Under the pieces are notes generated by a model. The model was not told the DNA's origin and ran no database searches. It saw nothing but the letters and a program-made list of their open reading frames with translations. A DNA stretch of 64,000 nucleotides from Pseudoalteromonas sp. XI10 (GTDB lineage: Bacteria; Pseudomonadota; Gammaproteobacteria; Enterobacterales; Alteromonadaceae). Location: positions 108,223 to 172,222 of the forward strand of contig NZ_LOPY01000062.1 in NCBI RefSeq assembly GCF_001469895.1. Reading direction: 5' to 3'. The position numbers and the translations under genes are program-made. Shown piece after piece: positions 28,146 to 37,224 of this stretch (position 1 is the first letter of the stretch; every line of letters begins with the position of its first letter).

Positions 28146-29150
28146 TTATAAATCAAACTTTACTTCGTCAATCAGCTTCAGTGCCACAGGACGGTATTTG
28201 CTGATCTCATCAAGAGGAAGACTATCTTCTTTAAACTCACCCCATGATGCAACCATCTCAGATAATGCAACCCCTTGCTTTACAGGGTATTCCATATTAA
28301 CTGAAGCATACATATTTTGCGCCTTATTGTCGGTCATATACTCAACCAGTTTCAAGGCATTTTCAGGGTTTTTAGCATAACGGGTCATAACAACGCCCGA
28401 TACATTAATATGAGAACCACGGTTTGTTTGGTTAGGGAAGTTGATATAAACCGCTTCAGCCCATGATTTTTGCTGCTCATCTTGCATCATTTTGCCAAAA
28501 TAGTAGCTATTGCCTAACGCCAAATCGCATAAACCTTCTTTCACGGCTTTGACTTGCGCTCTATCATTGCCCTGCGGCTTACGTGCTAAATTGGCTTTTA
28601 CGCCCTCAAGCCATTGCTTAGTTTTTGCTTCGCCATGGTGAGCAACCATAGAGGCAACTAAACCTAAATTGTAAGGGTGTTTACCAGAGCGTGTGCAGAT
28701 CTTGCCTTTGTATTTTGGGTCTGCTAAATCTTCGTAAGTTAATTCAGCAAGTGCACCAACACGCTCTTTTGCAGAGTAAACATTACGTACACGTTTAGTA
28801 AGTGCTATCCATTGACCGTCGGCATCACGAAAAGTGCTTGGCACATTCGCATTAACCACATCACTATTAATTGATTGCGTTAAGCCTAAATCTTCTAATT
28901 GAATTAGCGCACTAAAATTTGAGGTTAATACTAAATCAGCCTTACTGTGCTTACCTTCACGCTTTACACGCTCAATCAAACCTTTTTTGGCAAAAACCAC
29001 ATTAGTTTTAATACCTGTTTGCTTAGTGAAATCATCCAAAATAGGCTGAATTAAGAATGGTTGACGAAACGAGTAAATATTGACTACATCTGCAGCGAAT
29101 GTAGGCGCGCTTAATAATGCGCTAAGTAATACTAAGGCTGTTTTCTTCAT
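28146..29150 (-). CDS. fbpA: Periplasmic iron(III)-binding protein FbpA
   Basis: Substrate-binding protein of the ferric importer (FutA/FbpA type). The start is the ATG at 29150 (MKKTALVLLSALLSAPTFA), which gives a clean signal peptide and 334 residues; eight extra in-frame residues upstream spoil it. The mature protein begins ADVVNIYSFRQPFLIQP. LALGNSYYFGKM carries paired tyrosines like those that bind ferric ion in the family. A Fur-like site overlaps its upstream region. First gene of fbpABC. Confidence 0.93.
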   Translation of the reverse strand: MKKTALVLLSALLSAPTFAADVVNIYSFRQPFLIQPILDDFTKQTGIKTNVVFAKKGLIERVKREGKHSKADLVLTSNFSALIQLEDLGLTQSINSDVVNANVPSTFRDADGQWIALTKRVRNVYSAKERVGALAELTYEDLADPKYKGKICTRSGKHPYNLGLVASMVAHHGEAKTKQWLEGVKANLARKPQGNDRAQVKAVKEGLCDLALGNSYYFGKMMQDEQQKSWAEAVYINFPNQTNRGSHINVSGVVMTRYAKNPENALKLVEYMTDNKAQNMYASVNMEYPVKQGVALSEMVASWGEFKEDSLPLDEISKYRPVALKLIDEVKFDL

Positions 29151-29165
29151 TTTATAGCACCTAAA

Positions 29166-29180
29166 TAGTAACAATTATCA
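29166..29180 (-). promoter_or_regulatory. Possible Fur box upstream of fbpA
   Basis: On the minus strand TGATAATTGTTACTA matches the 7-1-7 Fur pattern perfectly in its left half and at four of seven positions in the right. It lies 16 bases before the fbpA ATG, where repressor binding would block expression. A weak match, supported mainly by context. Confidence 0.35.
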
Positions 29181-29263
29181 AAATATTTTACCTAGAGTTA
29201 GGGCAAAGTGCACCCATTTAAACTTATATTTCAATCAACCTAACTGCCATTTAGGAATTTGCA

Positions 29264-29281
29264 TGTAAGACATATCTCACC
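29264..29281 (+). promoter_or_regulatory. UvrY/GacA-like upstream activating site
   Basis: TGTAAG-N6-CTCACC closely follows the TGTAAG-N6-CTTACA site bound by GacA/UvrY upstream of csrB/rsmZ-type RNAs. Its centre is about 165-170 bp before the inferred start of the GGA-rich RNA, close to the distance known in Pseudomonas and enterics. Confidence 0.6.
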
Positions 29282-29399
29282 CACATGGCAGTTATTGAGT
29301 AAAAACCACCAGTAAACACTGCACAAAACAAGGTAAACAATTGAAATATAACAACATACTTTAAATGACAATAAAATAACCAGCAGATTAAGTAAGATT

Positions 29400-29440
29400 T
29401 TGACCTACTCAGCTTTGCCCATTTCTCTATAATTACTTAC
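29400..29440 (+). promoter_or_regulatory. Candidate promoter of the CsrB-like RNA
   Basis: A consensus-like TATAAT occurs at 29428-29433, so transcription would begin near 29440. TTGACC at 29400-29405 could be a -35 but the 22-bp spacing is long, which would fit an activator-dependent promoter. Confidence 0.45.
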
Positions 29441-29920
29441 ATCAACTAAGCAAGAAGCTTAATGAGTAGATGGATAAGGAAGCATTACTCATAATACCGC
29501 GGAATAAGGTTCATTAGGAGAATAAGGAATCAAGGACAGGCTCAGGAAGAGTAACGCAATGGAGTGACAACCTACGGACAACATCAGGATGATGTGGAAT
29601 GGCATGACAACAGGACGTTGTTATACAGGAAGTTCAAAAAGTGGAATAAAGGACAGGCCGTTAGGGCATCGCAACGGATTTGCAAACAAAGGGATAGTGT
29701 CAGGATGGCACGTAAAGGAGTGGTAAAGTATTTACCAGCAAGGATGTAAAGGACTAACAAGGAAACAAGGCGGGATTGCCTTATATTGCACAGAACCAAT
29801 AAGTAAAGTGTAATCGCATGGATTGGCAAAGTTTAGGGAGTTGATTAGATTCAATTGCAGGATGCAAAAAATTAAGAAGATTCCGCAAGCGCGACTAGAG
29901 ATAGTACGCGCTTTTCTTTT
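29440..29920 (+). ncRNA. csrB: CsrB-type CsrA-sequestering small RNA
   Basis: This stretch between fbpA and tapT lacks a credible gene but holds about 26 GGA motifs between 29471 and 29862, many as AGGA or AAGGA. Several sit in hairpin loops, for example ACATC-AGGAT-GATGT at 29581-29595 and TTGC-AGGAT-GCAA at 29855-29867. CsrB-family RNAs bind many CsrA dimers through such motifs and so relieve translational repression. A strong terminator closes the unit (29886-29920), and a TATAAT and a UvrY-like site lie upstream. The 5' end is estimated. Short open frames across it look accidental. Confidence 0.8.
29886..29920 (+). terminator. Rho-independent terminator of the CsrB-like RNA
   Basis: AAGCGCG and CGCGCTT arms close an inner ACT/AGT pair with a GAGAT-type loop. 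The hairpin is followed by TTTTCTTTT. Confidence 0.9.
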
Positions 29921-29940
29921 GCCTAAAATTTAGTAAAGAG

Positions 29941-30633
29941 TTATTTTTCTGGGCGTCCCTTATTACGCTTACCTAGCAGATAGGCATCTCTAAACTTAAT
30001 AAAATGTTGCTCAAGCTTTTGTGTAGCATCTTCTTCACCTGCAAGGGCAAGTACCATAATAGCCACCTCAGCGGTGCCTAGTTGATGCTCATGCGGGGCA
30101 ACACGTAATCGATAATCAGATAGCTTTTCAGGCGTAATTGAAAGCACAGGAAAATTATCTAGATAAGGGCTTTTACGGATCATTTTCTTTGCTTCGCGCC
30201 AAGTACCATCTAAGAAGATAAACAATGGACGCTTACCTGCAACAGGAGTTACTTCGGTGATCACGCGCGCTTCATCATCAACATCGCTGGCAGGAAAAAT
30301 AACCATTGGCTGATACTGAGGATCTGCCAACAAGCTTAATAAGGCTTCATCTGGATTTGTTCTATCCCACTTAAAGGCATGGTTATCTGGCACGATTTCA
30401 GCAATTAAACGGCCAGTATTTGACGGCTTAAAACTCTCATTATGGTACATAAGTAAACAGACCGCGGCATCACACTGAGCTTGCTCAACGCCTTCACAAA
30501 TACAATAGTGTTCCGCTAATAAACAACGCTCACAACGCGTTAGCTTTGCTCCTCGCGCTTTGAATTCACGACGAGACTCAGTCATTTGCTGAGCACGAAG
30601 CATTAACACTGAATTATTTGAGATAGTAGCCAC
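29941..30633 (-). CDS. tapT: tRNA-uridine aminocarboxypropyltransferase TapT (DTW domain)
   Basis: A DTW-domain enzyme that adds the acp group to U47 of tRNAs (YfiP in E. coli). The N-terminal cysteine cluster CERCLLAEHYCIC (residues 34-46) probably binds a metal. The name-giving motif appears as FLDGTWREAKKM, with DGTW in place of DTW. The 230-residue length fits. It is read against the CsrB-like RNA; their 3' ends are only about 20 bp apart. Confidence 0.88.
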   Translation of the reverse strand: MATISNNSVLMLRAQQMTESRREFKARGAKLTRCERCLLAEHYCICEGVEQAQCDAAVCLLMYHNESFKPSNTGRLIAEIVPDNHAFKWDRTNPDEALLSLLADPQYQPMVIFPASDVDDEARVITEVTPVAGKRPLFIFLDGTWREAKKMIRKSPYLDNFPVLSITPEKLSDYRLRVAPHEHQLGTAEVAIMVLALAGEEDATQKLEQHFIKFRDAYLLGKRNKGRPEK

Positions 30634-30701
30634 TGTGTATTTACCAGATAATTAAACGGCGCGTATTGTAGCTAAAAATATGGGGAATAGATATTGATCT
30701 A

Positions 30702-30792
30702 AGTGGTTAGTGGTTAGTGGTTAGTGGTTAGTGGTTAGTGGTTAGTGGTTAGTGGTTAGTGGTTAGTGGTTAGTGGTTAGTGGTTAGTGGTT
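30702..30792. repeat. Heptanucleotide array 2: (AGTGGTT)13
   Basis: Thirteen perfect tandem copies of AGTGGTT (91 bp), the longest of the four 7-bp arrays. It lies in the 319-bp gap between the start of tapT and the end of lpdA, about 70 bp upstream of tapT. Nothing else was seen in that gap apart from the lpdA terminator. Confidence 0.98.
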
Positions 30793-30904
30793 AAACAAGT
30801 ATAATTCATTTCATGAATAACAAGCTTTTGTTCAATTACAAAAAATAAAACAACTCTCTCGATCAACTAACGACTGACATCTGATATCTAACCTCTAAGA
30901 AAAC

Positions 30905-30932
30905 AAAAAACCCAGCCGGAGCTGGGTTTTTA
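30905..30932 (-). terminator. Rho-independent terminator of lpdA
   Basis: CCCAGC and GCTGGG arms around CGGA are bounded by A and T runs. On the minus strand it lies 20 bp past the lpdA stop. Confidence 0.92.
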
Positions 30933-30952
30933 TAACGATTAGTCAAAAGAAC

Positions 30953-32377
30953 TTACTTCTTTTTAACTGCTTTTTTGTTTGGAAGGTCAGTGATTGAACC
31001 TTCGAAGATTTCAGCAGCTAGACCGATTGATTCGTTTAACGTTGGGTGAGCGTGAATAGTTAACGCTAGGTCTTCACCGTCTGCGCCCATTTCAACTGCT
31101 AAGCCGATTTCACCTAGCATTTCACCTGCGTTGATACCAACCATAGCACCACCGATAACGCGACCTGAGTCTTTATCGAAGATTAGCTTAGTTTGACCTT
31201 CAGTACGTGCTGAAGCGATTGCACGACCAGAAGCAGCCCAAGGGAATACAGCAGTTTCGATGCTTAAACCTTGCTCTTTAGCTTCTTTCTCAGTTACACC
31301 AACCCATGCGATTTCTGGATCTGTGTATGCAATTGAAGGAATGCACTTAGGATCGAAGAAGTGTTTCTGACCAGAGATAACTTCTGCAGCAACGTGAGCT
31401 TCGTGAACCGCTTTGTGCGCAAGCATTGGTTGACCAACGATATCACCGATAGCGAAGATGTGATCAACGTTTGTTTTAAGTTGCTTATCAACATTGATGA
31501 AACCACGCTCATCAACGTTAACGCCTGCTTTATCAGCGTCAAGTAATTTACCGTTAGGTGTACGGCCAACAGCAACAAGTACTTTGTCGTAACGTACTGC
31601 GTCAGCTGGTGCGTTTTTGCCTTCGAATGAAACGTATAGACCGTCTTCTTTCGCTTCAACGCCAACAACTTTAGTAGAAAGCATTACGTTGAACTTGTTC
31701 TTAACGTATTTTTGGTAGATCTTGATAACGTCTTTATCAGCTGCTGGTACTAATTGATCAGCAAACTCAACTACGTCGATTTCAGAACCTAGTGCACGGT
31801 ATACAGTACCCATCTCAAGACCGATGATACCACCACCTAAAACTAGTAGTTTCTCAGGAACGTCTTTAAGCTCTAGCGCACCTGTTGAGTCAATTACACG
31901 GTCATCTTCAGGGATGAAAGGTAAGTTAACAGGTTGAGAACCCGCTGCAATAATAGCATTGTCAAAAGTGATTGTTGTTGTACCGTCTTCACCTTCAACA
32001 GCAAGTGTGTTGCTACCAGTGAATTTACCGTAGCCGCTAACTACTTTCACTTTACGCATTTTAGCCATGCCGTCTAGGCCGCCAGTTAGTTGACCGATTA
32101 CAGACTCTTTCCAATCACGGATTTTGTCTAGGTCGATTTCAGGCTTGCCAAAAGTAACGCCGTGAGATGACATTTCAGCTGCGTCATCAATCACTTTAGC
32201 TACGTGTAAAAGTGCTTTTGAAGGAATACAACCCACATTTAGACATACACCGCCTAATGTGTTGCGAGATTCTACCAGTGTAACTTCTAAGCCCAAGTCA
32301 GCAGCACGGAAAGCCGCAGAATAACCACCAGGACCACCGCCTAGTACAACAACTTGAGTTTTTAATTCGTTGCTCAT
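30953..32377 (-). CDS. lpdA: Dihydrolipoamide dehydrogenase (E3) LpdA
   Basis: FAD enzyme that reoxidises dihydrolipoyl groups of pyruvate and 2-oxoglutarate dehydrogenase with NAD. The FAD-binding GGGPGGYSAAFRAADLG is at the N-terminus and the redox disulfide is in GGVCLNVGCIPSK. The NAD-binding GGGIIGLEMG comes next, and HAHPTLNES holds the catalytic His-Glu near the C-terminus. It has 474 residues. It is last in the pdh locus, after a terminator, so it may also have its own promoter. Confidence 0.97.
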   Translation of the reverse strand: MSNELKTQVVVLGGGPGGYSAAFRAADLGLEVTLVESRNTLGGVCLNVGCIPSKALLHVAKVIDDAAEMSSHGVTFGKPEIDLDKIRDWKESVIGQLTGGLDGMAKMRKVKVVSGYGKFTGSNTLAVEGEDGTTTITFDNAIIAAGSQPVNLPFIPEDDRVIDSTGALELKDVPEKLLVLGGGIIGLEMGTVYRALGSEIDVVEFADQLVPAADKDVIKIYQKYVKNKFNVMLSTKVVGVEAKEDGLYVSFEGKNAPADAVRYDKVLVAVGRTPNGKLLDADKAGVNVDERGFINVDKQLKTNVDHIFAIGDIVGQPMLAHKAVHEAHVAAEVISGQKHFFDPKCIPSIAYTDPEIAWVGVTEKEAKEQGLSIETAVFPWAASGRAIASARTEGQTKLIFDKDSGRVIGGAMVGINAGEMLGEIGLAVEMGADGEDLALTIHAHPTLNESIGLAAEIFEGSITDLPNKKAVKKK

Positions 32378-32508
32378 GCTATTACCTTAAATGTTTGAAC
32401 GGGACACTGCCCCTAAGTTTAACTGCCATGTTTCTGCAAGGCAGAAAGGGAGAGCAGATATCTATACCAAGATTGTTCTATGGCAAAGATTGTATCATTG
32501 CCAATGGT

Positions 32509-32542
32509 AAAAATCCCAGCAAAAAACAACTTGCTGGGATTT
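32509..32542 (-). terminator. Terminator between aceF and lpdA
   Basis: AAATCCCAGCAA and TTGCTGGGATTT-type arms form a long hairpin, followed on the minus strand by a short T-run. It may give partial read-through into lpdA. Confidence 0.85.
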
Positions 32543-32565
32543 GATTCTTATAAATTATGAGACGA

Positions 32566-34464
32566 TTACATCACCAATTGACGAATATCGCTCATGTAGC
32601 TTGCTAGCGTCACAGTAAAGCGTGCTGCTAGTGCACCGTCAATAACCCTATGGTCGTATGACATTGATAATGGAACCATTAATTTAGGTTCAAACTCTTT
32701 GCCATTCCACTTAGGTTTCATTTCTGACTTAGATACACCCAAGATAGCAACTTCTGGCGCATTCACAATTGGCGTGAACGCTGTACCACCGATACCACCA
32801 AGGCTTGAGATTGTGAAACAACCGCCTTGCATATCAGATGAAGTTAGTTTGCCTTCACGTGCTTTCTTAGAAATATCCATTAACTCACGAGAAAGCTCAA
32901 TGATGCCTTTCTTATCAACATCTTTGAACACTGGAACAACTAGACCATTTGGCGTATCAACTGCAACACCAATGTTGATATATTTCTTCAAGATTAAGCT
33001 TTCGCCGTCTTCAGACAGTGAAGAGTTAAACGTTGGGAATTCAGCCAATGCTTTCGCCGCTGCTTTCATCACAAATACAAGTGGTGTGATTTTAACACCC
33101 AGCTTTTTCTTCTCAGCAAGCGCATTTTGCTCTTTGCGGAATGCTTCAAGGCTTGTGATATCAGCTTCGTCAAACTGTGTAACATGCGGGATTTGCACCC
33201 AGTTACGATGTAAGTTAGCACCTGATAGCTTCTGGATACGAGAAAGTTTCTTCTCCTCAATTTCACCAAACTTAGCAAAATCAACCTTAGGCCAAGGGAT
33301 AAGACCTAACTCACCGCCACCGGCATTACCTTTACCTGCAGATAGCTGACCTGACTCAACTTTCTTCACAAGATCTTTCACGTAGTTTTGTACGTCTTCT
33401 TTCACAACACGATTCTTACGACCCGTGCCTTTTACGTTTGCTAGGTTAATACCAAACTCACGCGCTAAACGACGTACAACAGGCGATGCATGTGCATACG
33501 CTTTGTTATCTGCAAAACCTTCGTTGCTTGCAGGTGCTGATGTTGGCTTTTCAGCCGCAGGCGCTTTTGCTGCAGGAGCAGGCGCTGCTTCAGCTTTTGC
33601 AGGAGCAGGTGCCGCTGCAGCTGGTGCACTACCCGCTACTTCAAATACAAAGATAAGTGAGCCAGTTGATACTTTATCCCCAGCAGCTACTTTGATTTCT
33701 TTAACAGTACCGGCAAATGGTGCTGGTACTTCCATTGATGCTTTATCGCCTTCAACGTTTAAGATTGACTGATCTTCTTCAACCTTGTCGCCAACAGCAA
33801 CCATCACTTCAGTTACTTCAACTTCGTCACCACCGATATCAGGCACGTTAACTTCTTTAGTGCTTGATGCCGCTGCTGCCGGCGCTGTTTCAGCTGGTGC
33901 TGATTCTGCAGCTGGCGCTTCTGAACCGCTTGAAGCTGTTTCAAAAACGAAGATTAGAGAGCCCGTTTTCACTTTATCGCCAGTCGCGATTTTGATCTCT
34001 TTAACCGTACCCGCGATTGGAGCAGGTACTTCCATTGATGCTTTATCGCCTTCAACGCTTAATAAAGATTGCTCTTCTTCAACCGTGTCACCTACCGCAA
34101 CCATGATTTCAGTTACTTCAACTTCATCATCGCCGATATCTGGCACAGTTACTTCCTGTGTAGCAGAAGCTGCAGGCGCAGCTGCTGGAGCTGGCGCCTC
34201 TTCTTTAGCCTCTGCAGGAGCCGCAGCTTGTTCTTCACCTTCGAAGATCATGATAAGTGAACCAGTAGTTACCGTATCACCTTCAGCTACTTTAATTTCT
34301 TTAACCGTACCAGCCTGCGCAGCAGGTACTTCCATTGATGCTTTGTCGCCTTCAACCGTTAATAACGATTGGTCAACCTCAACCTTATCACCAACGCTAA
34401 CAAGGATTTCGGTTACTTCAACTTCATCGCCACCGATATCTGGTACATTAATTTCAATACTCAT
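32566..34464 (-). CDS. aceF: Pyruvate dehydrogenase E2, dihydrolipoamide acetyltransferase AceF
   Basis: Core subunit of pyruvate dehydrogenase that passes acetyl groups to CoA. The 632-residue chain has three tandem lipoyl domains (about residues 1-77, 107-180 and 208-282). Each carries the EGDKASMEVPA lipoylation lysine motif, and Ala/Pro-rich linkers join them. A peripheral subunit-binding domain follows (ASPVVRRLAREFGINL, near 330). The catalytic domain ends with SYDHRVIDGALAARF, which holds the active-site His and Asp. The three lipoyl modules are near-repeats at DNA level. It lies nine bases after aceE. Confidence 0.97.
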   Translation of the reverse strand: MSIEINVPDIGGDEVEVTEILVSVGDKVEVDQSLLTVEGDKASMEVPAAQAGTVKEIKVAEGDTVTTGSLIMIFEGEEQAAAPAEAKEEAPAPAAAPAASATQEVTVPDIGDDEVEVTEIMVAVGDTVEEEQSLLSVEGDKASMEVPAPIAGTVKEIKIATGDKVKTGSLIFVFETASSGSEAPAAESAPAETAPAAAASSTKEVNVPDIGGDEVEVTEVMVAVGDKVEEDQSILNVEGDKASMEVPAPFAGTVKEIKVAAGDKVSTGSLIFVFEVAGSAPAAAAPAPAKAEAAPAPAAKAPAAEKPTSAPASNEGFADNKAYAHASPVVRRLAREFGINLANVKGTGRKNRVVKEDVQNYVKDLVKKVESGQLSAGKGNAGGGELGLIPWPKVDFAKFGEIEEKKLSRIQKLSGANLHRNWVQIPHVTQFDEADITSLEAFRKEQNALAEKKKLGVKITPLVFVMKAAAKALAEFPTFNSSLSEDGESLILKKYINIGVAVDTPNGLVVPVFKDVDKKGIIELSRELMDISKKAREGKLTSSDMQGGCFTISSLGGIGGTAFTPIVNAPEVAILGVSKSEMKPKWNGKEFEPKLMVPLSMSYDHRVIDGALAARFTVTLASYMSDIRQLVM

Positions 34465-34473
34465 TGGAACCTC

Positions 34474-37140
34474 TTATGCGTATAGCGGGTTAACTTTGTT
34501 TGTGTCGATGTCGAATTTCTTGATTGCTTCAACAACTACTGACTTCTCAACTTCACCACGTTTAGCAAGCTCAGATAGTGTTGCAACCACAACATAACCA
34601 GCATTCACTTCGAAGTGACGACGTAAGTTTTCACGGCTATCAGAACGACCGTAACCATCAGTACCTAATACTTTGTAGTTGCTGCTTGGTACGAATGAAC
34701 GAACTTGTTCTGCGTAGTTCTTCATGTAGTCTGTTGCTGCAACAGTAACGGCATCTGTTAATGCGTTCGTGATGTAAGCAGTCTTTTGCTCTGCTTCAGG
34801 GTTAAGCATGTTGAAACGCTCAGCGTCTTGACCGTCACGAGTTAACTCGTTGAATGATGTTACAGAGAATACATCTGAACCAATACCATACTCTTCGCTC
34901 AGGATTTGTGCCGCTTTACGCACCTCAATCATGATAGTACCTGAACCTAGTAACTGTACTTTCGCTTTATCGCCAGCCACAGTTTCTAGCTTGTAGATAC
35001 CTTTACGAATACCTTCTTCAGCGCCTTCTGGCATTGCTGGTTGATGGTAGTTTTCGTTCATTAGCGTTAGATAGTAGAACACGTTTTCTTGGTCTTCACC
35101 GTACATGCGACGGATACCGTCTTGCATGATTACCGCTACTTCGAACGCAAATGTAGGGTCATAAGAAATACAGTTAGGAACCGTGTTAGCAAGAATATGG
35201 CTGTGACCATCTTCGTGCTGTAAACCTTCACCGTTTAGTGTAGTACGACCTGCCGTAGCACCTAGTAAGAAACCACGTGCTTGTTGGTCACCGGCCATCC
35301 ACGCCATATCACCTACACGTTGAAAACCAAACATTGAGTAGTAGATGTAGAATGGGATCATTGGTAAATCGTTAGTGCTGTATGATGTTGCAGCAGCAAC
35401 CCATGAAGACATTGCACCTAACTCGTTGATACCTTCTTGTAGTACCTGACCTGATGTTGCTTCTTTATAGTAAGAAACGATGTCACGGTCTTGTGGTGTG
35501 TAGTTTTGGCCATGCGGGTTGTAAATACCGATTTGACGGAATAAACCTTCCATACCAAATGTACGCGCTTCATCAGCGATGATAGGAACGATGTTTTTAC
35601 CAATGCCTTTGTCTTTTAGTAACACGTTAAGTGCACGTACAAAGCCCATTGTTGTAGAGATGTCACGTTTTTGCTCTTCAAGTAGTGGCTTGAACGCGTC
35701 AACTTCTGGCAATGTTAAGCTTTCAGAAAACTTAGGAATACGCTTAGGTGTGTAACCTTGTAGCGCTTCACGGCGAGCGTGAAGATACTTGTACTCTTCA
35801 GAGCCCTCTTCAAGAGTAAGATATGGTAAGTCTTTAATTTCTTCATCAGAAACTAAATCTTGTAGACCTAAACGTGAACGTAGGTGCTCAACATGAGTCA
35901 TGTCCATTTTCTTAACTTGGTGCGCGATGTTTTTACCTTCAGCCGCTTCACCCATGCCGTAACCTTTTACAGTTTTAGCTAGGATCACAGTTGGACGGTC
36001 TTTGGTTTCTTCCGCTTTTTTGAATGCAGCGTAAAGTTTTGAAGGCTCATGACCACCACGCTTAAGTGCGAAGATTTCTTCATCAGTCATATCAGCAACA
36101 AGTGCTGCTGTTTCTGGGTAACGACCGAAGAAGTGCTCACGAACATATGCACCGTCTTTTGCTTTATAGGTTTGGTAATCACCGTCAATAGTTTCGTTCA
36201 TTAACTGCAGTAATTTACCTGATGTATCTTTAGCAAGTAGGATATCCCAACCACTACCCCATACAACTTTAATCACGTTCCAGCCCGCACCTTTGAATAG
36301 GCCTTCAAGCTCTTGAATGATCTTACCGTTACCCATTACCGGGCCATCTAAACGCTGTAAGTTACAGTTGATTAGGTAACATAGGTTATCTAGCTTCTCA
36401 CGCGCAGCGAATGAGATTGCACCACGTGATTCTGGCTCATCCATTTCACCATCGCCTAAGAAAGCGTATACACGTTGGTTTTTAGTGTCTTTTAAGCCAC
36501 GACCATCTAGGTATTTTAAGAAACGAGCTTGGTAGATTGATGCAATTGGACCAAGACCCATTGATACCGTAGGGAACTGCCAGAATTCAGGCATTAACTT
36601 AGGGTGTGGGTATGAAGGAAGACCTTTACCATCAACTTCTTGACGGAAGTTATCAAGCTGCTCAGCGGTTAAACGACCTTCAACAAATGCACGTGCATAG
36701 ATGCCTGGAGAAATGTGACCTTGGTAATAAACTAAATCACCGCCATCTACATCGTTTGGTGCTTTGAAGAAGTGGTTAAAACATACTTCATAAAATGCAG
36801 CTGAAGACTGGTAAGAAGCCATATGGCCGCCTAAGTCTAGATCTTTTTTCGACGCGCGTAATACGATCATGATCGCATTCCAACGAATGATTGAACGGAT
36901 ACGACGTTCAATGTTTACGTCACCTGGATAAGCAGGTTCTTGATCTACCGGAATGGTATTAACGTAGTTAGTGGTTGTGCCAGTAGGCATATCAACACCG
37001 TCTAAACGGGCTTGCTCTAACACTTGCTCAAGTAAGAATTGAGCACGTTCAACACCTTCTTCACGCACAACAGACTCAAGGGCTTGTAACCACTCTTGTG
37101 TTTCTAGCGCGTCTACGTCAATTTTATTGACTTCAGACAT
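34474..37140 (-). CDS. aceE: Pyruvate dehydrogenase E1 component AceE
   Basis: Homodimeric thiamine-diphosphate enzyme that decarboxylates pyruvate and acetylates the lipoyl groups of AceF. It has 888 residues, the usual length. The TPP/Mg motif is visible as GDGEMDEPESRGAI, followed by the NLQRLDGPV segment. The ATG has GGAGG-like sequence upstream (ATGGAGGTTTCC read in complement). It is the first structural gene after pdhR, with an 84-bp gap. Confidence 0.98.
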   Translation of the reverse strand: MSEVNKIDVDALETQEWLQALESVVREEGVERAQFLLEQVLEQARLDGVDMPTGTTTNYVNTIPVDQEPAYPGDVNIERRIRSIIRWNAIMIVLRASKKDLDLGGHMASYQSSAAFYEVCFNHFFKAPNDVDGGDLVYYQGHISPGIYARAFVEGRLTAEQLDNFRQEVDGKGLPSYPHPKLMPEFWQFPTVSMGLGPIASIYQARFLKYLDGRGLKDTKNQRVYAFLGDGEMDEPESRGAISFAAREKLDNLCYLINCNLQRLDGPVMGNGKIIQELEGLFKGAGWNVIKVVWGSGWDILLAKDTSGKLLQLMNETIDGDYQTYKAKDGAYVREHFFGRYPETAALVADMTDEEIFALKRGGHEPSKLYAAFKKAEETKDRPTVILAKTVKGYGMGEAAEGKNIAHQVKKMDMTHVEHLRSRLGLQDLVSDEEIKDLPYLTLEEGSEEYKYLHARREALQGYTPKRIPKFSESLTLPEVDAFKPLLEEQKRDISTTMGFVRALNVLLKDKGIGKNIVPIIADEARTFGMEGLFRQIGIYNPHGQNYTPQDRDIVSYYKEATSGQVLQEGINELGAMSSWVAAATSYSTNDLPMIPFYIYYSMFGFQRVGDMAWMAGDQQARGFLLGATAGRTTLNGEGLQHEDGHSHILANTVPNCISYDPTFAFEVAVIMQDGIRRMYGEDQENVFYYLTLMNENYHQPAMPEGAEEGIRKGIYKLETVAGDKAKVQLLGSGTIMIEVRKAAQILSEEYGIGSDVFSVTSFNELTRDGQDAERFNMLNPEAEQKTAYITNALTDAVTVAATDYMKNYAEQVRSFVPSSNYKVLGTDGYGRSDSRENLRRHFEVNAGYVVVATLSELAKRGEVEKSVVVEAIKKFDIDTNKVNPLYA

Positions 37141-37224
37141 ATGGAGGTTTCCTTATGTTTAAAATACTAATTATTTTAATAAATCTTAAATTAAGTAGTT
37201 AACTAAACTTAGCTAATCACTTGC

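Noticed and set aside
29564..29829. Short open frames of 61 and 81 codons inside the GGA-rich region
   Set aside because: No family resemblance, no good start context, and the region is better explained by a CsrB-type RNA with its own terminator.
30702..30792. Possible CRISPR array
   Set aside because: The 7-bp units are directly adjacent with no spacers, so it is a simple tandem repeat.
33425..34597. Long plus-strand open frames (up to 270 codons) rich in Ser, Thr and Ala opposite aceF
   Set aside because: They mirror the lipoyl-domain repeats and Ala/Pro linkers of aceF on the other strand and resemble no protein family; aceF itself is unmistakable.
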